DNA of 64,000 bases, from positions 1 through 64,000 of the forward strand of contig NZ_CBTJ020000043.1 of assembly GCF_001051235.1 (NCBI RefSeq), in the 5' to 3' direction. Shown piece after piece: positions 1 through 13,600 of the stretch. Below the pieces are notes generated by a model. It did not search any database, was not told where the DNA came from, and saw only the letters and a list, made by a program, of their open reading frames with translations. The DNA is from Candidatus Competibacter denitrificans Run_A_D11. GTDB taxonomy: Bacteria; Pseudomonadota; Gammaproteobacteria; Competibacterales; Competibacteraceae. Numbering within the stretch: the stretch's first letter is position 1; each line of letters opens with the position of its first letter. The translations under genes and the position numbers were made by a program.

Positions 1-112
1 CGTGGCGCTTCTCGCTCTCCCACGGGATCTGCAGTCCCTCAGGGTTTTCGTGCTACCACGTCGCCCTTACACTTTAACCAATCCCCAACATACAAGGGGT
101 TGGGGGTGAGGG

Positions 113-1888
113 CTAAACCGCCAATTGCCCCCGCATTTCCGCCGCATACTGATCGGCATTCAAGCCCACCACCAGATGTACGGTGTTATTGGCCAGCCGC
201 ATCAAACCGCCGACCCCGGCCGCCTGTAGGGCACGCTCATCCACTGATGCGCCATTGCCGACCACCAGCCGCAGCCGGGTTTCGGCGCAGGCGTCCACCC
301 GCTGGATGTTGCCCGACCCGCCGAGCGCGGCGATGAGCTTTTTGGCCTTGTCCGCCGCTTCGGGATCGCGCAATTTGGAGACGATGCCGGCGGGTGCGGG
401 AGCCGCCACCGGCGACGGCTCCTCGATGGCGTCCGCTTCCGGCCCGGCGGTTTTCAAATACTCCTCCATGTCGGTTTTCAGATTCTCCGAGCGGGTGCCG
501 AAAATCGCCTGCATTCCCTTGCCGACGATGACCACGCCCGCCGCGCCCAATGCCTTCAGCTTTCCGGGGTTGGCCTTGCTCATATCGTTCAATTCCACCC
601 GCAGCCGGGTGATGCAGGCATCCAAACCTTTGATATTGCTGCGGCCACCGAAGGCCAGCACCAATTGCTTGGTGAAGCCGTGGGCGATGTCGGCGGTCGC
701 TTCGCTTGAAGTGGCGACTTCTTCCGGTTCGCGGCCCGGCGTCTTCAGATCGAACTTGGCGATCACCACCCGGAAAATCGTGTAGTACATCGCCGCCCAC
801 ATCAGCCCCAGCGGGATCAGCCACCAGCCGTGGGTGGATTTGGCGTACAGCACCATGAAATCAATCGCACCGTGCGAGAAGGTCATGCCGTGCTTGACCC
901 CCAGTTCGATACACAGGAAATAGGCGACCCCGGCCAGCAGCGCGTGGATCAGATACAGCACCGGCGCGACGAACATGAAGGCAAATTCAATCGGTTCGGT
1001 GATGCCGGTCAACCACGCGGTCAGCGCCGCTGAAATCATGATGCCGCCGATCCGGGCGCGGTTTTCCGGGCGGGCCGAATGCCAAATCGCCACCGCCGCC
1101 GCCGGTAAACCCCACATCTTGAACAGATAGCCGCCCGCCATGTTGCCCGCCGTCGGATCGCCCGCGATGTAACGCTGGATTTCGCCGGTGATGGCTTTAC
1201 CGGTGGTCGGGTCCATATAGCTGCCGACCTCGAAGAAGAACGGCACATTCCAGATGTGATGCAGGCCGAAGGGAATCAACAGGCGCTCGATGACACCGTA
1301 CACGGTGAAGGCCAGCGCCGGATTGCTCTCCGCCGCCCAGTGGGAAAAACCTTTGATGCCCGCGCCAATCGGCGGCCAGACGAAGCTCAGCACAATCCCC
1401 AGGCCGATAGCGGCGAAGGCGGTGACAATCGGCACGAAGCGTTTGCCGGAGAAGAAACCCAGATACGGCGGCAGGCTGATCCGGTAATAGCGGTTGAACA
1501 GCGCCGCCGCGATGCCGCCGATGACGATACCGCCAAACACCCCGGTATCGACCGAGGCAATGCCCATCACCTCCTTGGTTTCCACCCCCAGCACCTTGGC
1601 CATCACGCCCAGGGTCGCCAGCAAAACGACGTAGCCGACCAGCGCCGCCAGCGCCGAAACGCCGTCGTTATTGGTCAGACCCAGCGCCACGCCGATGGCG
1701 AACATGATCGCCATGATGCCGAAAATCGCGCCGCCGGACTGGGCCATGACGTTGGAGACCAAATCCGGGAAGATGGCGAAATGGGCGCTGCCGATGCCGA
1801 GCAGAATGCCGGCGACCGGGAGCACCGAAACCGGCAGCATCAGCGCCTTGCCGATTTTTTGCAGAAATGCGAATGCGTGTTGCCACAT
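113..1888 (-). CDS. ptsG: PTS glucose-type EIICB transporter with a second EIIB domain
   Basis: Inner-membrane permease that imports a hexose, most likely glucose, and phosphorylates it at C6. The N-terminal ~390 residues are an EIIC domain very like E. coli PtsG (motifs [34 protein letters not shown]). An EIIB domain with the phospho-cysteine in [10 protein letters not shown] follows, then a linker and a second EIIB with [10 protein letters not shown]. The usual PtsG has one EIIB. The second has one extra residue between Cys and TRLR, so its activity is uncertain. The ATG at 1888 has GGAG nine bases upstream; ATG 1897 is also possible. It follows the EIIA-HPr-EI fusion by about 20 bases, so the two form an operon with a complete phosphorelay. 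N-acetylglucosamine (NagE) is an alternative substrate. Confidence 0.9.
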   Translation of the reverse strand: MWQHAFAFLQKIGKALMLPVSVLPVAGILLGIGSAHFAIFPDLVSNVMAQSGGAIFGIMAIMFAIGVALGLTNNDGVSALAALVGYVVLLATLGVMAKVLGVETKEVMGIASVDTGVFGGIVIGGIAAALFNRYYRISLPPYLGFFSGKRFVPIVTAFAAIGLGIVLSFVWPPIGAGIKGFSHWAAESNPALAFTVYGVIERLLIPFGLHHIWNVPFFFEVGSYMDPTTGKAITGEIQRYIAGDPTAGNMAGGYLFKMWGLPAAAVAIWHSARPENRARIGGIMISAALTAWLTGITEPIEFAFMFVAPVLYLIHALLAGVAYFLCIELGVKHGMTFSHGAIDFMVLYAKSTHGWWLIPLGLMWAAMYYTIFRVVIAKFDLKTPGREPEEVATSSEATADIAHGFTKQLVLAFGGRSNIKGLDACITRLRVELNDMSKANPGKLKALGAAGVVIVGKGMQAIFGTRSENLKTDMEEYLKTAGPEADAIEEPSPVAAPAPAGIVSKLRDPEAADKAKKLIAALGGSGNIQRVDACAETRLRLVVGNGASVDERALQAAGVGGLMRLANNTVHLVVGLNADQYAAEMRGQLAV

Positions 1889-1909
1889 GACAGTCATCTC
1901 CAAAATCGG

Positions 1910-4456
<2,547 letters not shown>

Positions 4457-4559
4457 GGCGTCAATGCTCGACTTTTGTTATCGGAAGCGAAACCGCACCT
4501 ACGGCTGATTGCGGCGGGGGTGTCCGGCATTTGCAAATCCTCCTGGGCAGCTTGTGGAG

Positions 4560-4600
4560 AAGATTCCCTTTCTCTTTGGGAGAGGGTTAGGGCGAGTGAA
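4560..4600. repeat. Intergenic GGGAGAGGG-type repeat
   Basis: The gap between the GH1 gene and the EIIA-HPr-EI gene holds a short imperfect palindrome, CCCTTTCTC TTT GGGAGAGGG, followed by TTAGGGCGAG. A related copy (CTCTCTCAAAGGGAGAGGG) lies upstream of fruA near 7957-7980, and GGGGTTGGGGGTGAGGG near 99-115 resembles the tail. This fits a dispersed intergenic repeat family, but I see only these copies. Confidence 0.35.
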
Positions 4601-4611
4601 GTTTTTAGTTT

Positions 4612-6096
<1,485 letters not shown>

Positions 6097-6146
6097 AAAG
6101 GTGTGGGGCCTTGCCCCACTGACTTACCACCACCAAGCGAAAAGGA

Positions 6147-7916
6147 TTAGTGCGCCGCGATGGCCGGTGTTTTCACCTCCAGCGGTTTTTTCAGGAAGAA
6201 CAACGCGGCGGTGGTTGCCACCGTTCCCACCACAATGGCGATCAGATAGGGCATGAGGTTGACCACCGCATTGGGAATGGGCAGCACGAACACGCCACCG
6301 TGTGGCACCTTCAACTCACAGCCGAACACCATTGAGATGGCGCCGGTCAGCGCCGAACCGATCATCAGCGCCGGAATTACCCGCAGCGGGTCTTTGGCGG
6401 CGTAGGGAATCGCGCCTTCGGTGATGAAGGAAATACCGAGCGCGGCGGTCGCGCCAGCCGCTTCCCGTTCATCCAGCGAGAAGCGGTCTTTGAACAGCAG
6501 CGCGGCGAGGGCCAAGCCGAGCGGCGGGGTCATGCCAGCCGCCATCACCGCCGCCATCGGGCCGTAGATCGGATCGGTCTGACTGGTGATCAGGCCGGTG
6601 GCGAAGGCGTAAGCGGCTTTGTTGACCGGGCCGCCCATGTCGAAGGCCATCATCGAACCCAGCAACAAACCCAGGAAAGCGGCGTTGGTGCCTTGCATCC
6701 CTTTCAACCATTGCGTGATCGCGCCTAGCACAGCGGCCACCGGCTCGCCGACCACGTAATACATCAGCAAACCGACGATGGTGGTGCCGAGTAAAGGCAG
6801 AATCAGCACCGGCTTGAGACCGGCCAGGGTGCGCGGCATCGGGATGTTGTCGCTGAGGAATTTGACAACATAACCGGCCAGGAAACCGGCGGCGATACCG
6901 CCGAGGAAGCCGGAGCCAATAGCGCCCGCGATCATGCCGCCAATCATGCCCGGTGCGATGCCCGGCCGGTCGGCGATGGAATAGGCAATGAAGCCAGCCA
7001 GAATCGGCACCATCAAGGCAAAGCCCGACTTGGCACCGATTTGGAACAGCGTCCAACCCAGAGTGCCCTTGTGGGCGTCGTCGTAAACGTTGATGCCGCC
7101 GAGGGCGAAGCTGATGGCAATCAGCAAACCACCGGCCACCACAAACGGCAACATGTAGGACACGCCGGTCATCAGATGCTTGTAAACGCCGGTGCGGGCG
7201 GCGGCCTGCTGGGCCTTGACCTGTTGTAGCTGCTGTTCCGGGGTGAGCTTGGCCGTCGTCGCAGCACCCGCCACCGTGGCCTCGGAAATCGCCTTGCGCA
7301 CCAAGGCCGCGCCGTCGTGAATCGCCGCCTTGGTGCTGGCCTCGTAAAGCCGTTTGCCCGCGAAACGGGTTTTATCCACCTGGGTATCGGCCGCGATGAT
7401 GACTAAATCGGCGGCGGCGATGTCCTCGGCGGTCAGGGTATTCTTCGCGCCAACCGAGCCTTGGGTTTCAATCTTGGCGGCGTGGCCAAGACTGGCCGCG
7501 CCTTGTTCCAGACCTTCGGCCGCCATAAAGGTATGGGCGATGCCGGTCGGGCAGGAGGTGATGCCGACGATTTTCAAGTGACTGGTGGGTAGCGCAGCCG
7601 CTGAAACCGCCCCCACGCTGGCAAGCGCCGTTTCGATGACGCGCACGCCATCGCGGATCGCCGGTTCGGTGGCGGTTTCGTGGAGGGGTTTGCCGAGGAA
7701 GCGGGCGGTATCGACCCGTGTATCGGCGGCGATGATCACCACATCTGCGGCGGCGATGGTCTCATCGGACAGGGTATTCCGGGCACCGACCGAGCCTTGC
7801 GTCTCGACTTGAATCTCGTGGCCGAGTTTCTTGGCGGCCTGTTCCAGCCCTTCCGCCGCCATGATGGTATGGGCGATGCCGGTCGGGCAGGAGGTGACGG
7901 CAACAATCTTTGCCAT
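6147..7916 (-). CDS. fruA: PTS fructose EIIB'BC transporter FruA
   Basis: Inner-membrane fructose permease that delivers fructose 1-phosphate to FruK. The 589 residues contain two EIIB-Fru domains, each with an intact phospho-cysteine motif ([16 protein letters not shown] near residue 10 and [16 protein letters not shown] near 125). These are followed by a proline/glutamine linker and an EIIC of about 350 residues with multiple membrane segments ([27 protein letters not shown]). The order B'-B-C is that of E. coli FruA (563 aa). It is the last gene of fruB-fruK-fruA. The 76-base gap to fruK contains a LacI-type operator (7945-7956), so it may also have its own promoter. Confidence 0.95.
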   Translation of the reverse strand: MAKIVAVTSCPTGIAHTIMAAEGLEQAAKKLGHEIQVETQGSVGARNTLSDETIAAADVVIIAADTRVDTARFLGKPLHETATEPAIRDGVRVIETALASVGAVSAAALPTSHLKIVGITSCPTGIAHTFMAAEGLEQGAASLGHAAKIETQGSVGAKNTLTAEDIAAADLVIIAADTQVDKTRFAGKRLYEASTKAAIHDGAALVRKAISEATVAGAATTAKLTPEQQLQQVKAQQAAARTGVYKHLMTGVSYMLPFVVAGGLLIAISFALGGINVYDDAHKGTLGWTLFQIGAKSGFALMVPILAGFIAYSIADRPGIAPGMIGGMIAGAIGSGFLGGIAAGFLAGYVVKFLSDNIPMPRTLAGLKPVLILPLLGTTIVGLLMYYVVGEPVAAVLGAITQWLKGMQGTNAAFLGLLLGSMMAFDMGGPVNKAAYAFATGLITSQTDPIYGPMAAVMAAGMTPPLGLALAALLFKDRFSLDEREAAGATAALGISFITEGAIPYAAKDPLRVIPALMIGSALTGAISMVFGCELKVPHGGVFVLPIPNAVVNLMPYLIAIVVGTVATTAALFFLKKPLEVKTPAIAAH

Positions 7917-7944
7917 GTTCTGAACTCCTCTAGTTATTGATCTG

Positions 7945-7956
7945 GTAATCGTTTAC
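7945..7956. promoter_or_regulatory. LacI-type operator upstream of fruA
   Basis: GTAATCGTTTAC, one mismatch from the palindrome GTAATCGATTAC, lies about 30 bases before the fruA start. It is identical to sites upstream of the porin gene and of the lacI-type regulator gene. Confidence 0.65.
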
Positions 7957-7992
7957 TTCTCTCTCAAAGGGAGAGGGAAGTTGGTTGTGCTG

Positions 7993-8985
7993 TTAGTTGA
8001 TGGCTGACACGCTGACCTGCTGGGCCAGGGCGCGCACCTCCGCCGGTCGGGGTAGATGCGGCCCCAGTCGGGTTAGCTTGGCAGCGGCAAAGGCGGTGGC
8101 CAGACGGGCGGTGTCGGCGAGCGACAACTTTTCGATCTGTGCCGCCACTAGGCCGGCGACCATGGCATCCCCGGCCCCGACCGTGCTGCTGACTGTCATC
8201 TGGATCGGCAGCGCCTGCACCGCCTGTTCGCGGTTCAGGAACAGCGCGCCGTCTTCACCCAGCGAGACGACCACCAAATCCGGTGCGGGTGTGGCGGCCA
8301 ACAACTCGCGGCCCGTCGTAATCAGCGCGTCTAGGGTATCGAGCGGCCGACCGACCAATTCCGCCAGCTCGTGCCGGTTTGGTTTGACGATCTTCGGACC
8401 AGCCGCCAGTGCCGCTTTCAATGGTGCGCCGCTGGTATCCAGGACCACCGCTCCACCGGCCGCTTGTACCTGCCGGGTGATGGTGGCGTAGGTGTCCGCT
8501 GGCATTCCCGGCGGCAGGCTGCCAGACAGCACGATCCATTGCACATGGCCAGCCAGTTGGTCGAGGCGGCGCAGTACCTGGTCCAGCAAATCCTTAGCGG
8601 TGGCCGAGGTAAACTCCGGTCCCGGCATATTGAGATCTGTGGTGTCTCCGCTGACCGTATCCACCAGCTTGGAATTGATCCGGGTCAGGCCGTCCAGATA
8701 GCAGCAATGGTTGGCGATCTTTTTACGTTGAAACAACTCCTCGAACAGCGCGGCGTTATCACGGCCAATCTGGCCGGTAACCGCCGTGCGAATATGGAAA
8801 TCAGACAGACAGGAGGCGACGTTGACCGCTTTGCCGCCGACATCGACCTGCATCCGCAAGGCGCGATTGACGGCGCCGAGTGTGATTCCGGCCACTTCGA
8901 TGGTCTGATCCAGCGCCGGATTGAGCGCCACCGTCACCACTTGCGGGGATTCGGCAAAGGGATTCAAAGGCTGCAAGGGATTCAT
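7993..8985 (-). CDS. fruK: 1-phosphofructokinase FruK
   Basis: Cytoplasmic PfkB-family kinase that converts fructose 1-phosphate to fructose 1,6-bisphosphate. Visible motifs are TVALNPALDQTI at the N-terminus, the glycine-rich VGGKAVNVASCL substrate loop, KPNRHELAELVG, and the catalytic VGAGDAMVAGL with the base aspartate. Length (330 aa) is slightly above the usual ~312 because of a short N-terminal extension. Its start overlaps the fruB stop by four bases (ATGA), which implies translational coupling in fruB-fruK-fruA. Confidence 0.95.
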   Translation of the reverse strand: MNPLQPLNPFAESPQVVTVALNPALDQTIEVAGITLGAVNRALRMQVDVGGKAVNVASCLSDFHIRTAVTGQIGRDNAALFEELFQRKKIANHCCYLDGLTRINSKLVDTVSGDTTDLNMPGPEFTSATAKDLLDQVLRRLDQLAGHVQWIVLSGSLPPGMPADTYATITRQVQAAGGAVVLDTSGAPLKAALAAGPKIVKPNRHELAELVGRPLDTLDALITTGRELLAATPAPDLVVVSLGEDGALFLNREQAVQALPIQMTVSSTVGAGDAMVAGLVAAQIEKLSLADTARLATAFAAAKLTRLGPHLPRPAEVRALAQQVSVSAIN

Positions 8986-11480
8986 AGGGCGCGAACCTCC
9001 TCGGCGGTGCGGGCACGCAAGGCGCGGCGGGCCAGTTCCTGCATAGCGGTGCGCGATTCGCCGCGTAGCGCGGCTTTCACCGGTGCGACATCCTGGGCGC
9101 TCATGCTCAGTTCATCGACCCCAAGGCCGGTCAGAATGCGCGCGCCCAGCGGATCGCCTGCCAAGCCACCACACACCCCAACCCAACCGCCGCCGGTCAC
9201 GCGCCCGGCTTCCTGGGCACCGCGCACAGTGGCATCGATCAGATTGAGCACGGCTGGGTGCAGGCTGTCGGCCTGCGCGGCCAATTCGGGATGCTGGCGA
9301 TCCACCGCCAGTGCATATTGGGTGAGATCATTGGTGCCGATGGAGAAGAAATCGACCAGTGGCGCAAAACGGTCGGCCATGACCGCGACGGCGGGAATCT
9401 CGACCATGATGCCGAGTTTGACGTCCGGCCCCTTGACCTGTTCGCGCGCCAGTTCACAGTGTCCACGCAGCGCTTCGATCTCGCTGATATGGGTCACCAT
9501 CGGAAACATGATCCACAGCGGGCCGTGCTGGGCAGCCCGATACAGCGCCCGCAATTGCCCATAGAGCAAATCCTGCCGTTGCAGTAAGAGCCGCGCGCCG
9601 CGCAACCCAAGGAACGGGTTTTCCTCACGCGGTAGATGAAGATACGGCACTTGCTTGTCGCCGCCGATATCGAGTGCCCGGATGATCAGCCGCTTGCCGG
9701 CCATGACCTCGACCATTTCCCGATAGACCTGGTATTGCTCGTCTTCGGTCGGGGCAGTATCGCGCTCCAGATAGAGGAATTCGGTACGCATCAGGCCGAT
9801 GCCTTCGGCCCCGGCCTCAAGGGCCGCCGCCGCCTGTTTCGGATTGGCGACGTTAGCAGCAATTTCCACAGTGTGGCCGTCGGTGGTGGTCGCCGGCAGG
9901 TGACGCGCCGCGCGCAAGCTCTCGCGGGCGGCAGTTTGCCGGGCGATGACTTCGGCAACGCTCTTCTGGTCGGCTTCACTTACGTCCAGATACAAGACGC
10001 CCGCGCCGCCGTCGAGGACCGCCATGCCGCCGTCGGGTGCAGCCAGCAGCGCGGGACCGGCGGCCACGATGGCGGGAAAACCCAGCGTGCGGGCCAGAAT
10101 GGCGGTGTGCGAGGTGGGGCCGCCGGCACTGGTTGCCAAGCCAGCGACATGACGGGTATCCAAATGCAGCGTGTCAGATGGTGTGAGGTCTTCCGCCGCC
10201 AGAATCGTCGGTTCGGTGAGGGTGATTTGTTTACGCTCAATGCCCAGCAATTGGCCCAAAACCCGCTCACCGACATCGCGCAAATCCACCGCGCGAGCAG
10301 CCAGTAGCGGATCGTCGATTTTTTGCAGCTTTTCGATGCGAGCTTGCAGCGCCCGCTGCCAGGACCAGGCTGCGCCGTGACCTTGCATGATGTGGGTCAG
10401 CGCATCCCGTGTCAGCACCGGGTCCGCTAGCAATTCGCGTTGCGCGGCAAAGATGGCGGCTTCGGCGGCGCTCAGGCGCTGGCGGGTGCGGCCTTCCAGT
10501 TCCTCGCGCTCGGCGCGCACGGCCAGCAGGGCCTGCTCCAGTGCTTCGCCTTCGGCGATCACATCACCGGGTTGATCGGTCACTTCGATGCGCTGCGAAA
10601 TGTGGCGCACCAGCTTGCCGATGGCCAGGCCGGGACTGGCGCCCAGACCGTATAGGGTGCGCGGCCCGCCGCTCGGCGTCCATTCCGGTGCGGTCTTGCG
10701 GGCAGCCAAGGCGTTTTTGCGCGCTCGCTCAGCATCGGCCTGTTCGATGGCGGACAAGCCGCGCACGGTTTCGAGCAGGGTGTTCAGGGCGCGTTGCGCA
10801 TCGGGGCCGCGCGCAGCCAGCCGCAGCGCGGTACCGCTGGTCACCCCCAGTGCCAACAGGTCAGTCAGGGTTTTGGCATCGGCGAATTCGGCGTCTTTGT
10901 AAATGCGAATCTCGTTGGTGAAGCGTTTGGCGGTATCAACCCACTTGCTGGCCGGGCGAGCGTGCAGGCCGTTGGGGTAATCGACCGTCCAGGTGGCTTC
11001 GGCGTCAGCGGGCCACGGCGGCGCGGCCTGCGGCTGTGCTTCGGCAGGAGTGGGGGTATCACCGAGGGCCGTCATTAATACCAGCGGGTTATCCGCATGA
11101 ACCAGTGCATCAATGGCGCTGGGCTGCTGCATCAAGCGGGTGAGCCGGCGCAACAGGCTGATGTGCTCGTCCGATTGGGCGGCGATAGCCACTACCAGAT
11201 GGGCTTTCTGGCCTTGATTCCATTCCACGCCTTCGGGTAATTGCAGGATGGCGATCCCGGTTTGCTGGATCAGGTGGCGGTCGTCAATCATCCCGTGCGG
11301 AATGGCAACTCCGCTTCCCAAAAATGTGTTGGCGACCTGTTCGCGCTTAAGCAAGCTCTCGATATAGGCCGGTTTAATGTAACCGGCGTCCGCCAGCAAC
11401 AGGCCAGCTTGTCGGATCGCTTCCTCCTTAGTACTCGCTCTTGCATCAAGGCGAATACATGATTTAGTAATCGTTTTCAT
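8982..11480 (-). CDS. fruB: PTS fructose EIIA-HPr-enzyme I fusion FruB
   Basis: Soluble phosphotransfer protein of the fructose PTS. Order of domains in 832 residues: EIIA of the mannitol/fructose type (~1-145, active His in VAIPHGMID), HPr (~160-245, His in NGLHARPASKW) and enzyme I (~280-832, phospho-His in GGPTSHTAILARTLG, PEP-site NDLTQYALA, GVCGG). E. coli FruB stops after the HPr-like domain; the enzyme I fusion is the form found in pseudomonads and xanthomonads. First gene of fruBKA. An operator half overlaps its ATG (11467-11478) and a perfect one sits 42 bases upstream. Confidence 0.95.
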   Translation of the reverse strand: MKTITKSCIRLDARASTKEEAIRQAGLLLADAGYIKPAYIESLLKREQVANTFLGSGVAIPHGMIDDRHLIQQTGIAILQLPEGVEWNQGQKAHLVVAIAAQSDEHISLLRRLTRLMQQPSAIDALVHADNPLVLMTALGDTPTPAEAQPQAAPPWPADAEATWTVDYPNGLHARPASKWVDTAKRFTNEIRIYKDAEFADAKTLTDLLALGVTSGTALRLAARGPDAQRALNTLLETVRGLSAIEQADAERARKNALAARKTAPEWTPSGGPRTLYGLGASPGLAIGKLVRHISQRIEVTDQPGDVIAEGEALEQALLAVRAEREELEGRTRQRLSAAEAAIFAAQRELLADPVLTRDALTHIMQGHGAAWSWQRALQARIEKLQKIDDPLLAARAVDLRDVGERVLGQLLGIERKQITLTEPTILAAEDLTPSDTLHLDTRHVAGLATSAGGPTSHTAILARTLGFPAIVAAGPALLAAPDGGMAVLDGGAGVLYLDVSEADQKSVAEVIARQTAARESLRAARHLPATTTDGHTVEIAANVANPKQAAAALEAGAEGIGLMRTEFLYLERDTAPTEDEQYQVYREMVEVMAGKRLIIRALDIGGDKQVPYLHLPREENPFLGLRGARLLLQRQDLLYGQLRALYRAAQHGPLWIMFPMVTHISEIEALRGHCELAREQVKGPDVKLGIMVEIPAVAVMADRFAPLVDFFSIGTNDLTQYALAVDRQHPELAAQADSLHPAVLNLIDATVRGAQEAGRVTGGGWVGVCGGLAGDPLGARILTGLGVDELSMSAQDVAPVKAALRGESRTAMQELARRALRARTAEEVRAL
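11467..11478. promoter_or_regulatory. LacI-type operator overlapping the fruB start
   Basis: GTAATCGTTTTC on the plus strand runs into the fruB initiation codon. It lies in an 18-base stretch (11461-11478) that recurs identically upstream of the porin gene at 21447-21464. Confidence 0.55.
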
Positions 11481-11521
11481 AAATTTGTCCTCTGGTTAGT
11501 TTAGATATTATGGTTTATTAA

Positions 11522-11535
11522 TGTAATCGATTACA
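11522..11535. promoter_or_regulatory. Perfect palindromic operator of the fruBKA promoter
   Basis: TGTAATCGATTACA is a perfect 14-bp palindrome 42 bases upstream of the fruB start. Its central CG and half-sites are typical of LacI-family binding sites. Degenerate copies precede fruA, the porin gene and the lacI-type gene. Confidence 0.8.
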
Positions 11536-11844
11536 CATAAAAGTCAAGAAAAACTTCTTGTCGGTACAAGAGGTTTGAATTGAACTGGGCTGTCTCCATT
11601 GGCAATTTTTTGCTCATTGATTCAGGTTTGTTATCGTTGACTGTATTGATAATAGAGCATAAATAGGTTTTTTCTGTTAATTCATCGATATATTTCTGCA
11701 AATTGCTGATTGCTTTCTGTGATTCGTAAGTCTGTAAGAGCAAATTACCTAGCAAAAAATTAGGAGTGACTGTAGCGGTACACTGGCACAGAGACAAAAT
11801 ACAAACTACCTTTAGTCAGTGGCTAAACACCAAAGGAGGCCCGT
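11536..11844. other. AT-rich intergenic region between fruB and the small secreted peptide
   Basis: Beyond the fruB operator this AT-rich stretch has no convincing gene. An 88-codon minus-strand frame crosses it but shows no domain and no good ribosome-binding site, and it ends in the operator. The stretch should hold the promoters of fruB (leftward) and of the peptide gene (rightward), but I see no clear -35/-10 pair. Confidence 0.4.
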
Positions 11845-12003
11845 ATGATCATTCGTTTATCGCTTTTTCTGGCCTTATTCATGGGGGGTGCTACATTGGC
11901 CCAAGCCCAGTACGACTCGGTGCTAAACACTCAAGGTGCAGCGCTGGCTGCTGAAAGGGTGATCGCCTGCGGTCCTGGCACCGACAAGAAAGATCCGCCT
12001 TAG
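11845..12003 (+). CDS. Small secreted peptide, 52 aa, unknown function
   Basis: ATG at 11845 is preceded by a strong AAAGGAGG ribosome-binding site five bases upstream. The 52-residue product starts with a good Sec signal (basic n-region, hydrophobic core LSLFLALFMGGATLA, likely cleavage after AQA near residue 21). The mature peptide is about 31 residues, contains one cysteine and ends in GPGTDKKDPP. I do not recognise it. It stands alone: fruB diverges on its left and an ABC-type binding protein starts 144 bases downstream. A GC-rich hairpin (GGCGGCG/CGCCGCC, 12022-12042) follows. Signal peptide and ribosome-binding site argue for a real gene. Confidence 0.6.
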   Translation: MIIRLSLFLALFMGGATLAQAQYDSVLNTQGAALAAERVIACGPGTDKKDPP

Positions 12004-12147
12004 ACGGGCTTTTTTTACCAAGGCGGCGCCGCGCGCGCCGCCGCTGGCTTGCCGCCAAACGCTTCACGATAAGAGTCCCCGCCACGTTGCATGGCGCCAG
12101 TTAGCGCTCCAGTGCTTGCCTGAATCCTGCGTAAAAAGGCCATAACA

Positions 12148-13437
12148 GTGAATAAAAAAATAAGAATTTTTATCGGTTATTTACAACCAAAACAAAGGCT
12201 TGCGTACCGACGCCTTGCTAATCTATTACTCATTCTACTAGGGGCTGGTGGCGGGCTATTGTTTTCCCCCATCAGTTTGGCGGACCCGGGGATCACTGAT
12301 AAAGTCATCCGGCTGGGTTCGCTGTTACCCTTGGAGGGCGACCGCAAAGATACTGGGAACGCCCTCAAAGCGGGCATGGAAGCGGCCTTCAATGGTCAAT
12401 CAGTCCAGGGTCGGCGGGTCGAGTTGGCCGCACTCAACGATTTTTATCAGCCTGAGAAAGCCACCGAAGGTGCTAAAAAGCTGATCGATCAAGGGATTTT
12501 TGCGATGATCGGCAACCATGGCACCCCGACCACGAAAGCTATATTGCCGCTGTTAGCCGATAAAAAGGTCCCGCTCATCGGACCTTACACCGGAGCAGGC
12601 TTAACCGGACCGGGTGAGATACTGAATTTCCGTACCAGCTACGTGAAGGAAGTCAGAAGCGTCATTGAGATCGCTCTAAGCGCAGGCATTAAGCCAACGG
12701 AGATTTGCGGCTATCTACAAAATGACAGCTATGGCATGAATGGCTTGCAAGCGATTCGGGCAATCGTGGCGGAGCAGCCCAACATGGCTACTCTGGTCGC
12801 CAAGCTTGACGAGATAATGAATCAGGCCGGTGATAATCCGCCACGCAACAATTTGGGACCGATTGGGGTTTATCAGCGTGAGACACTGGTAGCCACCACC
12901 GGTTATGAGTCACTGAAAAAGTGGGAAAAAGCCAATAACACCACTTGCCGGCTGATGGTGACGGTCGGCACATTCGACGCGATCTCAAAATTCATCGGCT
13001 ACGCGCGCTATAAAAATGAACCATGGACGTTTAGCATGGTGTCGTTTACCAATACCCCAGTCAATGCCCACTTCAACGAATTGCAAGTCACCGGCAAGGT
13101 GATCCAAACCAACGTGATACCGCCGTTGGATTCGCCGCTGCCTATCGTTGAAGAGGCGCGTAAAGTGTTCGGGCCGCGTTTGGATTACCCCTCGCTGGAG
13201 GCGTACATCGTTGGCAAACTATTCCTGGCTATCGCCGCAGCGGCCGAGAATCCGCTGACCCGCGAGGGCTTTTTGAAAGCCGCCCGTCGGCAAATCTACG
13301 ACATCGGTGGGGTCAAGGTCGATTTTACCAATGGTCGCAACACCGGTTCAGATTGGGTATTTCTGGCGTATCTAAAGGACGATAAAACCCTGGTGCCTGC
13401 CAAGCCCGGCGATTTGGAGGCGATGTTTAAGCGGTGA
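12148..13437 (+). CDS. LivJ-type periplasmic ligand-binding protein
   Basis: Predicted periplasmic type I binding protein of the Peripla_BP_6 (branched-chain amino acid/amide) family, 429 residues from a GTG start with AAAGG upstream. An unusually long basic n-region precedes the hydrophobic segment LANLLLILLGAGGGLLF. The mature part begins near DPGITDKVIRLGSLLPLEG, typical of the family, and continues with NDFYQPEKATEGAKKLI and AMIGNHGTPTTKAILPLL. No LivHMGF permease or ATPase genes are nearby. It may serve a distant transporter or a receptor, and the ligand cannot be told from sequence. A terminator follows at 13549-13594. Confidence 0.85.
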   Translation: MNKKIRIFIGYLQPKQRLAYRRLANLLLILLGAGGGLLFSPISLADPGITDKVIRLGSLLPLEGDRKDTGNALKAGMEAAFNGQSVQGRRVELAALNDFYQPEKATEGAKKLIDQGIFAMIGNHGTPTTKAILPLLADKKVPLIGPYTGAGLTGPGEILNFRTSYVKEVRSVIEIALSAGIKPTEICGYLQNDSYGMNGLQAIRAIVAEQPNMATLVAKLDEIMNQAGDNPPRNNLGPIGVYQRETLVATTGYESLKKWEKANNTTCRLMVTVGTFDAISKFIGYARYKNEPWTFSMVSFTNTPVNAHFNELQVTGKVIQTNVIPPLDSPLPIVEEARKVFGPRLDYPSLEAYIVGKLFLAIAAAAENPLTREGFLKAARRQIYDIGGVKVDFTNGRNTGSDWVFLAYLKDDKTLVPAKPGDLEAMFKR

Positions 13438-13548
13438 TCTTCTCGCCTGGCCGTTTCAGGCGCGTTCATGCAACTCGGTCAACCATGGCGCTGCGTAGTG
13501 TGGTGACCAATCCACTGCCAGCATTGCGACGCAGCACCGTTCGCGTAG

Positions 13549-13594
13549 GAGGGGTGTTCGATCTTTGATTTCGCAACACCCCTCTTATTTTTTT
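13549..13594 (+). terminator. Rho-independent terminator after the LivJ-type gene
   Basis: GAGGGGTGTT (13549-13558) pairs with AACACCCCTC (13575-13584) across a 16-base loop and is followed by TTATTTTTTT. It ends the plus-strand gene just before the convergent xylF-like gene. Confidence 0.85.
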
Positions 13595-13600
13595 ACCCTA

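Noticed and set aside
11531..11797. 88-codon minus-strand frame upstream of fruB
   Set aside because: It ends inside the fruB operator, has no ribosome-binding site or domain, and lies in AT-rich control DNA.
11895..11906. Operator-like or sigma-54-like TGGCAC near 11784-11800 for the small peptide
   Set aside because: TGGCAC is present, but the -12 TTGCA half is missing at the required spacing.
12557..12564. GCCGATAA as a sigma-28 -10 element inside the LivJ-type gene
   Set aside because: No TAAAGTTT-like -35 lies eleven bases upstream, and it is within an unrelated coding sequence.
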